Numbered from the stretch's first letter, positions 7,620 through 16,061 are shown. The stretch: DNA of 40,135 bases from CAYJDR01 sp964368965 (GCA_964368965.1 CAYJDR010000020.1:1-40135), one strand, 5' to 3'. Made by a program: numbers and translations. Notes: generated from the sequence alone by a model not told the origin.

Positions 7620-8823
7620 ACTACTACTATACATACTGTTGCCGATAGTGTTACCCATCGCATATCACTTGCTTAAAAAGAAAGGCGACCACTTGCACTT
7701 TGCTGAGCGTGCTGGAATAGTTAAACTTAATGATGCACCTTATAAACAGTCAATATGGTTCCATGCAGCTAGCGTTGGCGAAGTGCGGAGCATTAAACCA
7801 ATCATTGATCGACTTCGCATAGAAAAACCTGACTATAAAATAGTAGTTTCAACATTTACGCAAACTGGCAGGGCGGAGGCTATCAACTATATTAAAGCTG
7901 ATGAAGCGTTCCTTATTCCGCTTGAAAACCACCTAGCTATTGCGCACATCATGACACTTATGGGCACAAAAGTTTTCGTTGTGGTTGATACGGAAATCTG
8001 GCCTAACATGATATATACAGCGGCTAAGCAAGCTAAATTAATCATGATAAACGCTAGAATATCTGACAAAACTATGAAAAGCTATAAACGTTTTTCATTT
8101 ATATTTGGTGGAGTTTTAAAGCAATTCAACACGATACTTACTAAAAGTAAAATTGATACAGAGCGCTTCAAAAGTATCATCGGTGGCGATAAGAACATAC
8201 AATTTGCTGGCAACATCAAGTTCCAATCACGTAAAAATATTGAAGACATGCAACGAATTGATGAGCTGAAAAACTATTTCTTCATCGCCTCAACACATGC
8301 AAGTGAAGAGGAGCAAATATTAAAAGCATATAAACAACAATCGCGCAAATATGATAAAATCGTTATTGCACCTAGGCACATAAAGCGCACTGACGAAATC
8401 ATCGAAGTTGCGCAAAAGCTAGGCTACACAACTAGCAAATTTTCTGAAAACGACTTCTCTGGCGAAGTTGTATTAGTGGACGCTTTCGGACAACTTGAGC
8501 GACTTTATGCACATGCTACTAATATTTTTATCGGCGGCTCACTCGTCAATATCGGCGGGCATAATATATATGAAGCATCACAATTCCGTAAGCACGTGTA
8601 TGTTGGAAAATATACGCACAGTTTTCAAGATGTCGTTGATATTGCTGTTGAACATAAGGTTGCGACAGTTGTCGAAGATATTAGCGATATATTTACTGAA
8701 AATAATGACAGCAACTTTGACCAATTCTTTAACGAGATTGACACGACAATCGCAAACGCATGCACAATAGCTGAAAACACAATAATTGATATTTTAAATA
8801 AACAAGAACAACAGAGGGTGTGA
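7594..8823 (+). CDS. waaA: Kdo transferase WaaA (KdtA)
   Basis: 3-Deoxy-D-manno-octulosonic acid transferase, which adds Kdo from CMP-Kdo to lipid IVA on the inner face of the cytoplasmic membrane. The N-terminal hydrophobic segment (LLLYILLPIVLPIAYHLL) is the usual anchor. The family signature WFHAASVGEV lies at about residue 55. The C-terminal half has the GT-B nucleotide-binding end with GGSLVNIGGHNIYEASQF, where the glutamate contacts the sugar nucleotide. At 409 residues it is normal length. It overlaps the LPLAT gene by 26 nt and is followed at once by gmhB, giving a small lipid A/inner-core operon. Confidence 0.93.
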   Translation: MNFLLIFYRLLLYILLPIVLPIAYHLLKKKGDHLHFAERAGIVKLNDAPYKQSIWFHAASVGEVRSIKPIIDRLRIEKPDYKIVVSTFTQTGRAEAINYIKADEAFLIPLENHLAIAHIMTLMGTKVFVVVDTEIWPNMIYTAAKQAKLIMINARISDKTMKSYKRFSFIFGGVLKQFNTILTKSKIDTERFKSIIGGDKNIQFAGNIKFQSRKNIEDMQRIDELKNYFFIASTHASEEEQILKAYKQQSRKYDKIVIAPRHIKRTDEIIEVAQKLGYTTSKFSENDFSGEVVLVDAFGQLERLYAHATNIFIGGSLVNIGGHNIYEASQFRKHVYVGKYTHSFQDVVDIAVEHKVATVVEDISDIFTENNDSNFDQFFNEIDTTIANACTIAENTIIDILNKQEQQRV

Positions 8824-8825
8824 AT

Positions 8826-9404
8826 ATGTCACTTAAACCAACAGTATTTTTAGACAGAGATGGCACAATAAATTACGACGCAGGCTATATCAACGATACT
8901 AGCAACTTTGTGTTGTATCCATTTGCAGCGCAAGCTATAAAAATGCTTAATGATAACGGCTACCTTGTAATTGTAATCACTAACCAATCAGGCCTTGGGC
9001 GTGGCTTTTTTAATGTAGAAACAATGAATAAACTACATGAAAAAATGAATAACGAGCTAGATAAACAAGGCGCTGTGATAGATGGTTTATACTATTGCCC
9101 ACATGATGTGAATGCTAAAGTTGAGGAATTTAGAGGCGATTGCGAATGCAGAAAACCAAAAGCTGGCATGCCTGAGCAAGCGATGAAAGACTTCCCGATT
9201 GATAAATCTAAAACTTACTTCGTTGGCGACAAACACTCAGACATTATGGCTGGCCATGCAGTTGGTTCAAAAACTATAATGGTTGAAACAGGTTATGGCA
9301 AAGGCGACTTGTTAAATAAATCACAAAATTGGAAAGTTCAACCTGATGCAGTTGCAGCAAACTTGCTAGAAGCAGTCAGGCTGATTTTAACAAATAAAAT
9401 TTAG
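8826..9404 (+). CDS. gmhB: D-glycero-beta-D-manno-heptose-1,7-bisphosphate 7-phosphatase GmhB
   Basis: A HAD-superfamily phosphatase that makes heptose 1-phosphate for ADP-heptose, the LPS inner-core precursor. The catalytic aspartates are in VFLDRDGTIN (D10 and D12 from the ATG at 8826), the second motif is VITNQSGLGRG, and the zinc-binding loop is visible as CPHD...CECRKPKAG. The DxxxD motif is GDKHSDIMAG. At 192 residues the length is right. A GTG at 8820 is in frame but sits only 2 nt after the AGAGGG site; the ATG at 8826 has 8-nt spacing and is chosen. A histidinol-phosphate phosphatase is the close alternative, but the LPS neighbours favour GmhB. Confidence 0.88.
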   Translation: MSLKPTVFLDRDGTINYDAGYINDTSNFVLYPFAAQAIKMLNDNGYLVIVITNQSGLGRGFFNVETMNKLHEKMNNELDKQGAVIDGLYYCPHDVNAKVEEFRGDCECRKPKAGMPEQAMKDFPIDKSKTYFVGDKHSDIMAGHAVGSKTIMVETGYGKGDLLNKSQNWKVQPDAVAANLLEAVRLILTNKI

Positions 9405-9415
9405 TGGAGGAATTT

Positions 9416-9787
9416 ATGAAAAAAATGTTGTTAGCATTATTATCAGTGCTAATGTTTTCGGCTGTAGCTCACGCAAAAGACATTACAGGCAAACAAGCAC
9501 TAGAAATTTTAAAAGATCCATCAGTAGTTTTGATAGATGTAAGAACACCACAAGAATTTAAATCTGGCCATATTGAAGGCGCTATAATGATTGACTTTTA
9601 CAGTAAAGACTTCAAAGAGCAAATCGCAAAACTAGATAAGTCTAAAACATATGTACTTTTCTGTCGCTCAGATAACAGAAGCGGACAAGCAGAGAAGATA
9701 ATGAACGCAATGGGCTTCAATAACACTTATGACGTTAAAGGTGGCGTTATCAAGTGGATGCAAGACGGGCTTCCATTAGTTAAGTAA
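9416..9787 (+). CDS. Periplasmic single-domain rhodanese
   Basis: A 123-residue rhodanese-fold sulfurtransferase or sulfide carrier. MKKMLLALLSVLMFSAVAHA is a signal peptide, so the domain is exported. The core has LIDVRTPQEFKSGHIEGA and the active-site loop FCRSDNRSG with persulfide cysteine C83. The ATG at 9416 has GGAGG 5 nt upstream, 12 nt after the gmhB stop; an in-frame GTG at 9404 lacks a site and is rejected. It ends the LPS operon before a terminator, though its role (periplasmic sulfur handling or thiosulfate/polysulfide use) seems unrelated to LPS. Confidence 0.88.
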   Translation: MKKMLLALLSVLMFSAVAHAKDITGKQALEILKDPSVVLIDVRTPQEFKSGHIEGAIMIDFYSKDFKEQIAKLDKSKTYVLFCRSDNRSGQAEKIMNAMGFNNTYDVKGGVIKWMQDGLPLVK

Positions 9788-9801
9788 CTTAAACAAAAAA
9801 C

Positions 9802-9825
9802 AAGGGGCAAATTTCTTTGCCCCTT
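9802..9825. terminator. Bidirectional terminator between rhodanese and nitronate monooxygenase
   Basis: A perfect 10-bp stem AAGGGGCAAA / TTTGCCCCTT with a 4-nt loop. On the plus strand it is followed by TTCTTATTAT, on the minus strand by TGTTTTTTG, so it can stop both convergent transcripts. Confidence 0.85.
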
Positions 9826-9834
9826 TCTTATTAT

Positions 9835-11241
9835 CTAAGCTTTTACGCCTTCTAAAAGTTCATCTATCACATCTGTTGCCGTAAAGCCGTATTCCCTACC
9901 AGCGTATAAATGAGAATCATCACCCATTGTAACTATAGGTGGTTCAACCTCACCGTTAGACATCTCAAGCCCTAAACCACCGGCCGATAAAAGCCCATGA
10001 CATAAGCAACATCTGCCCACCGTTTCTTCTTCTAGACCGCCTTTAGCAATATAGTTTTCTGGCTTTTCTGCACCGCACCTAAAGCCAAGAGAGCCATCGT
10101 CTTTCTTATAAGCTGTGCGAAGCATACCAATGTTACACACACGCTTTCTAGCCGCATAAACTTCTGGGTCAACAACTGTGCCTTTCATTTGTGCAACTTT
10201 AAACGGGTAGCCCGTTGGCGATGCTAGCGGATCAGTTTTAATAACTGGATCTTCTGCAAGCACACGCTTTTTAATATCTTCCCTCATGCCAGACTCTTTA
10301 CATAATGCAAAAATTGTACCAACTTGCACACCCTCTGCACCATTATCTAATGCTTCTTGCACCATACCTTTTCTGCCATAACCACCAGCCAACCAAAATG
10401 GTAGCCCAAGTTCTTTCAGTTTCACTAAATCTACAACGTCTTTATCACCATAAATTGGCTCGCCGTTATCATTTAGCACACCTTGCACACGTGGAGGAGC
10501 GTTATGTCCGCCAGCGATCGCCGTTTCGACAATAAAGCCATCAGGCTTAACTTTCGACTTTTTCGCCAATGTAAGAGCTAATATGTTAGATGAAATAATC
10601 GCTAAGAATTTAGGTTTTTTCAACTTCATATGTGTAAGCCCATAACGGCTAGGATCGAACTTCAACGTGTATTTATCATCAGAAGTTGCGCCAGCAACGC
10701 TAAGTGTATACTCAACAGGTTTATGTTCGACTAAATCTTCAATGATTGCTGGGAAGTCACGAGGAATGCCCGCACCCATGATGATATAGTCAACTCCAGC
10801 TAACAAACTGCCGTATATTGCAGCGATGTTTGGAAGCTGTATTTTCTCTAGCAAGTTGATACCAACTATGCCCTTATGCCCCTCTTTTGCAAGATAGACT
10901 TCCGTGAACGTTGCCGCCACGATTTCATCTTCCTTTTCGTCAGTCATTTTACTGTCTGACTTTACAGAGTGCATTTCATATTTTAATTTTCTACTTAGTG
11001 ATTCTGTAGTGTTATAGAACTTATCAATGATTTTTTGTCCTACTTCTTTTACAGGAAAGTTCTGTAACCCACGACGGATGTTCCCTTGCACATCGCCAAG
11101 CCTAAGCCTAACCGACATAACAGTATCAAGAGCAGTACCAGACACAACGCCTAGTTGACCAGCCATAGAAACTGCCTTTGCCAAACACCAATCGCTAGCC
11201 GCAACACCCATACCACCTTGTATGATTTTTGGATAGCTCAT
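9835..11241 (-). CDS. Nitronate monooxygenase / 2-nitropropane dioxygenase family protein
   Basis: An FMN-dependent TIM-barrel protein of 468 residues, longer than the roughly 330-residue classical enzyme and like the larger subgroup. It starts IIQGGMGVAASDWCLAKAVS followed by GQLGVVSGTALD; the FMN-phosphate region is AGGYGRKGMVQEALDNGAEG then VQVGTIFALC. The C-terminal section is cysteine-rich (CGAEKPENY, GRCCLCHG), which might bind a metal or cluster; that is my inference. It has a GAGGAAA ribosome-binding site. It is divergent from the kor operon and convergent with the rhodanese. A true nitroalkane-oxidising activity is unproven for this subgroup; polyketide or fatty-acid enoyl-reductase-like roles are alternatives. 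Confidence 0.8.
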   Translation of the reverse strand: MSYPKIIQGGMGVAASDWCLAKAVSMAGQLGVVSGTALDTVMSVRLRLGDVQGNIRRGLQNFPVKEVGQKIIDKFYNTTESLSRKLKYEMHSVKSDSKMTDEKEDEIVAATFTEVYLAKEGHKGIVGINLLEKIQLPNIAAIYGSLLAGVDYIIMGAGIPRDFPAIIEDLVEHKPVEYTLSVAGATSDDKYTLKFDPSRYGLTHMKLKKPKFLAIISSNILALTLAKKSKVKPDGFIVETAIAGGHNAPPRVQGVLNDNGEPIYGDKDVVDLVKLKELGLPFWLAGGYGRKGMVQEALDNGAEGVQVGTIFALCKESGMREDIKKRVLAEDPVIKTDPLASPTGYPFKVAQMKGTVVDPEVYAARKRVCNIGMLRTAYKKDDGSLGFRCGAEKPENYIAKGGLEEETVGRCCLCHGLLSAGGLGLEMSNGEVEPPIVTMGDDSHLYAGREYGFTATDVIDELLEGVKA

Positions 11242-11337
11242 TAGTTTTCCTCATATATTATTTTGCCCATGTACCACACGGACAGATGTAATATACATTA
11301 ATATTGAAAAAAACAAAACACTTATCTTTAAAACAGC

Positions 11338-11357
11338 GTATTTTTAAGTAAAAATAC
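11338..11357. promoter_or_regulatory. Perfect dyad between the divergent monooxygenase and kor genes
   Basis: GTATTTTT (11338-11345), 4 bp, AAAAATAC (11350-11357). It lies about 70 bp upstream of the kor promoter -35 and about 95 bp from the monooxygenase start. It could be an operator; it is AT-rich enough that chance is possible. Confidence 0.35.
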
Positions 11358-11427
11358 ATTTTTGCTTGTCATTAAAAGACTTATTGCCGTAAGAAAAAAA
11401 TATATTTTCGCATTTATAAGATTTTAC

Positions 11428-11455
11428 TTGAAACCTGTAAAAAAAAGCGTATAGT
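11428..11455 (+). promoter_or_regulatory. Sigma-70 promoter of the kor operon
   Basis: -35 TTGAAA (11428-11433), 16 bp, -10 TATAGT (11450-11455). The leader of about 25 nt contains the AGGGGG site of korD. The -10 overlaps an in-frame GTG at 11454, which rules that codon out as the korD start. Confidence 0.7.
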
Positions 11456-11486
11456 GATAACTCAAAGTTCAACTAGGGGGACTATT

Positions 11487-11678
11487 ATGGCGAAAGCTAA
11501 AATAGAGATTATCGAAGAACGTTGCAAAGGTTGCGACATCTGTGTAAAGCTATGCCCAACTAAAGCATTAGCTCTGAAAAATTTTAAAGTATATGTTGAA
11601 GATATTGAAAAGTGTACTGGTTGCATGGCTTGCGAGCTTAGGTGCCCAGATTTCGCAATATCAGTTACTAGAATTTAG
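11487..11678 (+). CDS. korD: 2-Oxoglutarate:ferredoxin oxidoreductase delta subunit (2[4Fe-4S] ferredoxin)
   Basis: The electron-relay subunit of the CoA-acylating 2-oxoacid oxidoreductase. It has 63 residues and two cluster motifs: CKGCDICVKLCP and CTGCMACELRCP, each CxxCxxCxxxCP, enough for two [4Fe-4S] clusters. The ATG at 11487 is preceded by AGGGGG at good spacing; the frame extends upstream, but only into the promoter. It is first in the order delta-alpha-beta-gamma, usual for the Kor/Oor type in Deferribacterota, Campylobacterota and related groups. Confidence 0.92.
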   Translation: MAKAKIEIIEERCKGCDICVKLCPTKALALKNFKVYVEDIEKCTGCMACELRCPDFAISVTRI

Positions 11679-11693
11679 TGGTAGGTGATTAAA

Positions 11694-12830
11694 TTGGCTA
11701 AACAAAAATTATTTTTACAAGGCAACGACGCCGTTGCACACGCTGCTATATATGCAGGTTGCAAGTTTTTCGCAGGGTACCCTATCACCCCTTCTACAGA
11801 AGTGGCAGAAAGGCTTGCTGCAATGCTACCAAAAAACGGTGGCAGATTTATACAAATGGAAGACGAAATCGCCGCTATGGCAGCTACTATCGGTGGCTCA
11901 CTAGCTGGTAGGAAATCGCTTACAGCTACTAGTGGCCCTGGTTTCTCATTAAAGATGGAAAACCTTGGTTATGGATATATTACTGAAATCCCATGCGTTA
12001 TCGTAAACGTTATGCGTGGTGGCCCTTCTACTGGTACACCTACTGGCCCTGGTCAGTCTGATGTTATGCAAGCAAAATGGGGTACGCACGGCGACCACCC
12101 ATGTATCGCACTTACGCCATCTACTGTTGCAGAACAATTTACAGAAACAGTTAGAGCGTTCAACTTAGCTGAAAAATATCGTATGCCTGTTATCTTGTTG
12201 ACTGATGAAATCATCGGCCACATGCGTGAGGCGATAGAAATCCCAGCAGAAGGCGAGCTTGAAATAATCAATAGAGAAAAACCATCTTGCTCACCTGAAG
12301 AGTATCTGCCATATGACTCATCTAAAGGCGACGTTCCACCAATGGCAAACTTTGGCGAGGGTTATCGCTATCACGTCACTGGTCTAAACCATGATGCAAG
12401 CGGCTTCCCTACAGCTAAGCCTGAGCTTATCGAGTCAGAAGAAATTAGACTTATCAGAAAAGTTGAAGCAAACTACGACGATATCGTTAAAACTGAACAA
12501 TTCATGTGTGATGATGCAGATGTTATCATTTTCGCTTTCGGTAGCTCTGCTAGAAGTGCGAAAGATGCTGTACTGAAACTACGTGAAGAAGGCGTTAAAG
12601 CTGGCTTAATCAAAGCGTTAACTATATGGCCATTCCCTCACAAAGATATCGAGTTCTTCGCAAACAAAGGTATCAAAGGGTTTGTTGTGCCAGAACTTAG
12701 CCTTGGTCAAATCATACTCGAAGTTGAACGTTTTGCAAAAGGCAAATGCCCAGTTGTTGGCGTACAACGTGTAGACTCAGAAGCTATCAACCCTGCACAA
12801 ATCGCTGATGCAGTGAAAAAGTTAGTATAG
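11694..12830 (+). CDS. korA: 2-Oxoglutarate:ferredoxin oxidoreductase alpha subunit
   Basis: The 378-residue subunit carrying the pyrimidine-binding domain for thiamine diphosphate and the CoA-side domain. It opens AKQKLFLQGNDAVAHAAIYA, followed by FAGYPITPSTEVAE and the alpha-subunit signature GGPSTGTPTGPGQSD. I choose the TTG at 11694: the sequence AGGTGAT at 11683-11689 is an almost perfect Shine-Dalgarno for it, whereas a GTG at 11685 would sit inside that site. The gene begins 15 nt after korD. It could also accept other 2-oxoacids, but the four-subunit layout and motifs favour 2-oxoglutarate. Confidence 0.9.
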   Translation: MAKQKLFLQGNDAVAHAAIYAGCKFFAGYPITPSTEVAERLAAMLPKNGGRFIQMEDEIAAMAATIGGSLAGRKSLTATSGPGFSLKMENLGYGYITEIPCVIVNVMRGGPSTGTPTGPGQSDVMQAKWGTHGDHPCIALTPSTVAEQFTETVRAFNLAEKYRMPVILLTDEIIGHMREAIEIPAEGELEIINREKPSCSPEEYLPYDSSKGDVPPMANFGEGYRYHVTGLNHDASGFPTAKPELIESEEIRLIRKVEANYDDIVKTEQFMCDDADVIIFAFGSSARSAKDAVLKLREEGVKAGLIKALTIWPFPHKDIEFFANKGIKGFVVPELSLGQIILEVERFAKGKCPVVGVQRVDSEAINPAQIADAVKKLV

Positions 12831-12842
12831 GGAGATTTTAAG

Positions 12843-13655
12843 ATGTCATTCAATTACGATCAATATATTAGAAAAGGCAGATTGCCTCACATATGGTGCC
12901 CTGGCTGTGGCTATGGTATCATATTCAAATCTATGCTACGTGCTATCGACTCATTAGGTTGGGAAAAAGATAACATCGTGCTTGCATCTGGTATCGGTTG
13001 CGCTAGCCGTCTACCTGGATACGTTGACTTCAACACTATCCACACAACTCACGGCAGAAGCCTTGGGTTTGCTACGGGTATCAAACTTGGCAACCCTGAG
13101 CTAAACGTTATCGCTATGGGCGGTGACGGTGACATGAGCGCTATCGGTGGCAACCACTTCATCCACGCATGCAGACGTAACATGAACATGACTGTACTTG
13201 TTTTCAACAACAATATCTACGGTATGACTGGCGGTCAATACTCGCCAACTACTCCACAAGGTGCAAAAGCTACTACTGCCCCTATGGGTATGATTGAGCC
13301 TAACTTCGATATCGCTCAACTTGCTATCGGTGCTGGTGCTACTTTCGTTGCAAAAACTACTAGCTACCACGCTATCCCTATGGAAAAACTTATCAAACAA
13401 GCACTAGAGCATAAAGGTATGTCAGTTGTTGAAATCATCGCTGGTTGCCCGACAGGTTTTGGACGTAAAAACGGCCTACGTGAACCAGTTGATATGTTAC
13501 TATGGCAAAAAGATAATGCAGTTAGCGTTGAAAAAGCAAAAACTATGTCTGCTGACGAATTGCAAGGCAAAATCATCACAGGCGTACTACACTGCGACAC
13601 TACTAAACAAGAATATATCGAACACTACGACAAAGCCGTTGGGCTTACGAAATAA
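12843..13655 (+). CDS. korB: 2-Oxoglutarate:ferredoxin oxidoreductase beta subunit
   Basis: The thiamine-diphosphate pyrophosphate-binding subunit, 270 residues. The N-terminal WCPGCGYG is a cluster/TPP region signature of the family. The TPP motif runs from GGDGDMSAIGG to NNNIYGMTGGQ, with the Mg-binding aspartate and asparagine in place. The substrate-region sequence SPTTPQGAKATTAP is shared with KorB and related beta subunits. The ATG has GGAG 8 nt upstream and lies 12 nt after korA. Confidence 0.93.
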   Translation: MSFNYDQYIRKGRLPHIWCPGCGYGIIFKSMLRAIDSLGWEKDNIVLASGIGCASRLPGYVDFNTIHTTHGRSLGFATGIKLGNPELNVIAMGGDGDMSAIGGNHFIHACRRNMNMTVLVFNNNIYGMTGGQYSPTTPQGAKATTAPMGMIEPNFDIAQLAIGAGATFVAKTTSYHAIPMEKLIKQALEHKGMSVVEIIAGCPTGFGRKNGLREPVDMLLWQKDNAVSVEKAKTMSADELQGKIITGVLHCDTTKQEYIEHYDKAVGLTK

Positions 13656-13666
13656 GGAGCATTAAT

Positions 13667-14212
13667 ATGTCAAGACACGAAATTAGACTATCAGGCTCTG
13701 GCGGTCAAGGGCTTATCACAGCTGGTATTATCTTAGCTAGCTCAGCTGCACTAGACGGCGGCAAAAACGCAATACAAAGCCAATCATACGGCCCAGAAGC
13801 TAGGGGCGGTGCAAGCAAGGCAGAAGTTATCATCTCTACTGAGGAAATCAACTACCCAAAAGTTACAGCACCAGATATGCTTGTTGCATTAACGCAAGTA
13901 TCGTTTGAAAAATACTCAAACGACTTAAAAGATGATGCAGTTGTTATCGTTGATAGCATGCTTGTTCCTGATACTTCTAAAGTATCACAAAAAGTTTACA
14001 GCCTACCTATCATCGAAACAGTTACTGAAAGGCTAGGTAAATCGCTTTCTGCTAACATAGCTACACTTGCAGTTGTGAACGAAATAGGCGGTATACTACC
14101 ACGTGAAGTGCTTTTGAAATCAGTTTTATCAATGGTTCCAAAAGGCACAGAGCAAACTAACGAAACAGCTTTCAACATCGGTGTTGAACTGGCTACAAAC
14201 GCAAAAGCATAA
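13667..14212 (+). CDS. korC: 2-Oxoglutarate:ferredoxin oxidoreductase gamma subunit
   Basis: The 181-residue gamma domain, which completes the heterotetramer. It opens IRLSGSGGQGLITAGIILA, the glycine-rich signature of the subunit, then SYGPEARGGASKAEVIIS. It follows korB by 11 nt with an AAGGAG site, and its stop codon TAA shares one base with the ATG of the SdhE-like gene (TAATG). In the cell the complex interconverts 2-oxoglutarate and succinyl-CoA with ferredoxin, either oxidatively or in reductive carboxylation; direction cannot be told from sequence. Confidence 0.92.
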   Translation: MSRHEIRLSGSGGQGLITAGIILASSAALDGGKNAIQSQSYGPEARGGASKAEVIISTEEINYPKVTAPDMLVALTQVSFEKYSNDLKDDAVVIVDSMLVPDTSKVSQKVYSLPIIETVTERLGKSLSANIATLAVVNEIGGILPREVLLKSVLSMVPKGTEQTNETAFNIGVELATNAKA

Positions 14213-14502
14213 TGGAAAACGCTCTATACAAAAAAGCATACTTCCAATGTGCAAGGCGTGCTATGCTTGAAAACGAAGAAATCATGAAGCGCTTTGCAAC
14301 CGACGTCGTTAAAGATAAATACAACGATGAAAAGCTAGAAAGATTAAACAAGTTGCTAACAGAAATGTTTGATAACGACATGTACGATCTATTAATGGGC
14401 GCAAAAACAGCAGAAGACTTCAAAGACATGTACGACTATGAAATATGCGTGGAAATGAAACAGTTTGCACAAAAGCTTATAGCATCTGGCGAGAAAATAT
14501 AG
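14212..14502 (+). CDS. SdhE/SDHAF2-like flavinylation factor (divergent)
   Basis: A 96-residue helical protein that I read as a divergent member of the SdhE (YgfY)/SDHAF2 family, which helps attach FAD covalently to SdhA or FrdA. From memory of the family, CARRAMLENEEIMKRFA (about residues 13-29) aligns with the ACRRGMRELD...IMPFF region of E. coli SdhE and with KRGMLEN...LFA of human SDHAF2; NDEKLERLNKLL and NDMYDLLMGAKTAEDF align with the later helices. The signature RGxxE is RAxxE here. It is translationally coupled to korC. The sdhA product in this window carries the histidine for covalent FAD. Without a profile search the assignment is probable, not certain. Confidence 0.65.
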   Translation: MENALYKKAYFQCARRAMLENEEIMKRFATDVVKDKYNDEKLERLNKLLTEMFDNDMYDLLMGAKTAEDFKDMYDYEICVEMKQFAQKLIASGEKI

Positions 14503-14567
14503 AAGGGATACCTCCTTTTAGTTGAACGCATGTGCTATTAGACAATTGTTAAAATTTATAAAAATTT

Positions 14568-14592
14568 AGGGGGCTTAATCGCCCCCTTTTTT
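14568..14592 (+). terminator. Rho-independent terminator of the kor operon
   Basis: Seven-bp stem AGGGGGC (14568-14574) / GCCCCCT (14581-14587) with loop TTAATC and a run of six T. It also lies just after the convergent EFR1-type gene, for which the opposite strand gives an A/T-rich tail. Confidence 0.9.
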
Positions 14593-14610
14593 AATCATCA
14601 TATAATAGTG

Positions 14611-15366
14611 CTAGATAAATGTTTCTGGTTGTTTCACTTCTTTAGTCATGCCTTTTAACATCTTACCTAAAATAAGCGATAAAAGCCAATTAGTTTTGCG
14701 TGCATCCTTCGGACAAACCGAAATACATTTCATACATGAATCGCATAACTTTTTATCGAGATTAATGTTTTCATCAATCGCTTTACTAGGACATTCCCTC
14801 ACACATTTTCCACACTTGTTGCAATCACCTTTCACAACAGGCTTTAACGGTATCCCTTCATATTTTTTATATGGCATATTGCCTTTCATATCAATAGATA
14901 CAAACTCTGTAGCGTTAGCAATTTTACTTTCGACATCCTTTGCAAATTGGTTAATAAGCACGATATCATTACTATCTGGGCGACCTGCAGCAACGCTAGC
15001 CACAAGTGAGTGCTGTGCAATAAATGCACCACCTGCGATAGTTATAAAACCTCGCTCTGCAAGAATGTTTTTAAGCTCTAACAATGTATCATCATAATGG
15101 CGGTTACCATAAACAACAACTAAAACTACAGGCGTGTTATTGCCCTTTAATTTGCTAATATTTTCAAGCGCAACCTTTGGCACTCTGCCACCATAAGATG
15201 GCACGCCGATTATAACTAAGTCGTTATCATCAAACTGTTTTTCAACACCACTCATTGTTACATCTGTAAACTGTGAGCTAGCAAAGTTGCCAGATATTAT
15301 CTCTATAATTTTTGCAGTTGAGCCAGTTGGACTATATGCAAATGAATTAATTTTAAAGTTGCTCAT
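14611..15366 (-). CDS. EFR1-type flavodoxin-ferredoxin protein
   Basis: A two-domain electron-transfer protein of 251 residues. Residues 1-160 form a flavodoxin fold (FAYSPTGSTAKI as FMN-phosphate loop, GVPSYGGRVPK), and residues about 170-225 hold two 4Fe-4S motifs, CNKCGKCVRECP and CDSCMKCISVCP. This arrangement is known as the EFR1 family. The gene follows the flavodoxin-family gene by 2 nt, so the two should be translated together. Its partner and reaction are unknown; low-potential electron transfer in the cytoplasm is the reasonable inference. Confidence 0.88.
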   Translation of the reverse strand: MSNFKINSFAYSPTGSTAKIIEIISGNFASSQFTDVTMSGVEKQFDDNDLVIIGVPSYGGRVPKVALENISKLKGNNTPVVLVVVYGNRHYDDTLLELKNILAERGFITIAGGAFIAQHSLVASVAAGRPDSNDIVLINQFAKDVESKIANATEFVSIDMKGNMPYKKYEGIPLKPVVKGDCNKCGKCVRECPSKAIDENINLDKKLCDSCMKCISVCPKDARKTNWLLSLILGKMLKGMTKEVKQPETFI

Positions 15367-15368
15367 GG

Positions 15369-16061
15369 TTACCCTTGTTGCATTTGTGCAAACATTGCCA
15401 TGATTTGTTGAGCTAGTTCGCTTGGCTTAAACTCCTCTGTACCTCTAATGCAGTTACCCATGTGCTTTGCCATCGCTTCTGCCTCTGCCCATGCTGGTTG
15501 TGTTTCAACAGCTATGCAGTGGTGCGTGCCGTCAGTTGCATCTGGCCCGTACATCATCTTCAAGAACCCATGAGGACACTCGTTACCTTGCCCACATACC
15601 GCACAAGGTAGCGAGCCTTGTATGTTGATATTGCCAACGTGCATCATGCGCTCCATAACAAATGTGCTTGCCATACCCATGTGAGCACCATCAAGTGGCA
15701 TAGGTGCAGTTGCTGAGCCAATTGTCGCAACATATTTGCCTTGCATTTCGATATTGTGGTGCAACGGATATGTACGCTCTAAAAATGTTTTTGTGAATGC
15801 ATCAACCATCGCAAATGGTGTATAAAAACCAACAACAATCGCATCTGCGTTCCTAAGCTTATCCTCGAAAGGTTTGAAATCGTCTTTCTGTACGCATGTA
15901 CGTGTTTTTGCACACGCTAAACAAGCTCTACAAGGTTTGATGTTGTAGTCGCTAAGTTTGATAAATTCATATTCTTCGCCTGTTGACTCAAGAAAATGTT
16001 TCACCAACCTATCTGTGTTACTGTTTTTTACAGGGCTTCCTGAAATTCCTAAAATAGCCAT
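15369..16061 (-). CDS. Flavodoxin-family NAD(P)H-dependent oxidoreductase with extra cysteines
   Basis: A 230-residue FMN-binding reductase of the WrbA/iron-sulfur flavoprotein group. The FMN loop is GISGSPVKNSNTDRL; a CRACLACAKTRTC cluster follows at about residues 43-55, resembling the Fe-S motif of archaeal-type iron-sulfur flavoproteins. A second group, CAVCGQGNECPHG, lies near residue 155 and is not usual. The ATG has GGAGGAG upstream. It lies between an HxlR regulator and an EFR1 protein in one operon, pointing to a redox or electrophile response. Cluster content is inferred from cysteines only. Confidence 0.82.
   Translation of the reverse strand: MAILGISGSPVKNSNTDRLVKHFLESTGEEYEFIKLSDYNIKPCRACLACAKTRTCVQKDDFKPFEDKLRNADAIVVGFYTPFAMVDAFTKTFLERTYPLHHNIEMQGKYVATIGSATAPMPLDGAHMGMASTFVMERMMHVGNINIQGSLPCAVCGQGNECPHGFLKMMYGPDATDGTHHCIAVETQPAWAEAEAMAKHMGNCIRGTEEFKPSELAQQIMAMFAQMQQG

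Noticed and set aside
14503..14567. Small RNA between the SdhE-like gene and the terminator
   Set aside because: No promoter and only the operon terminator hairpin is visible.
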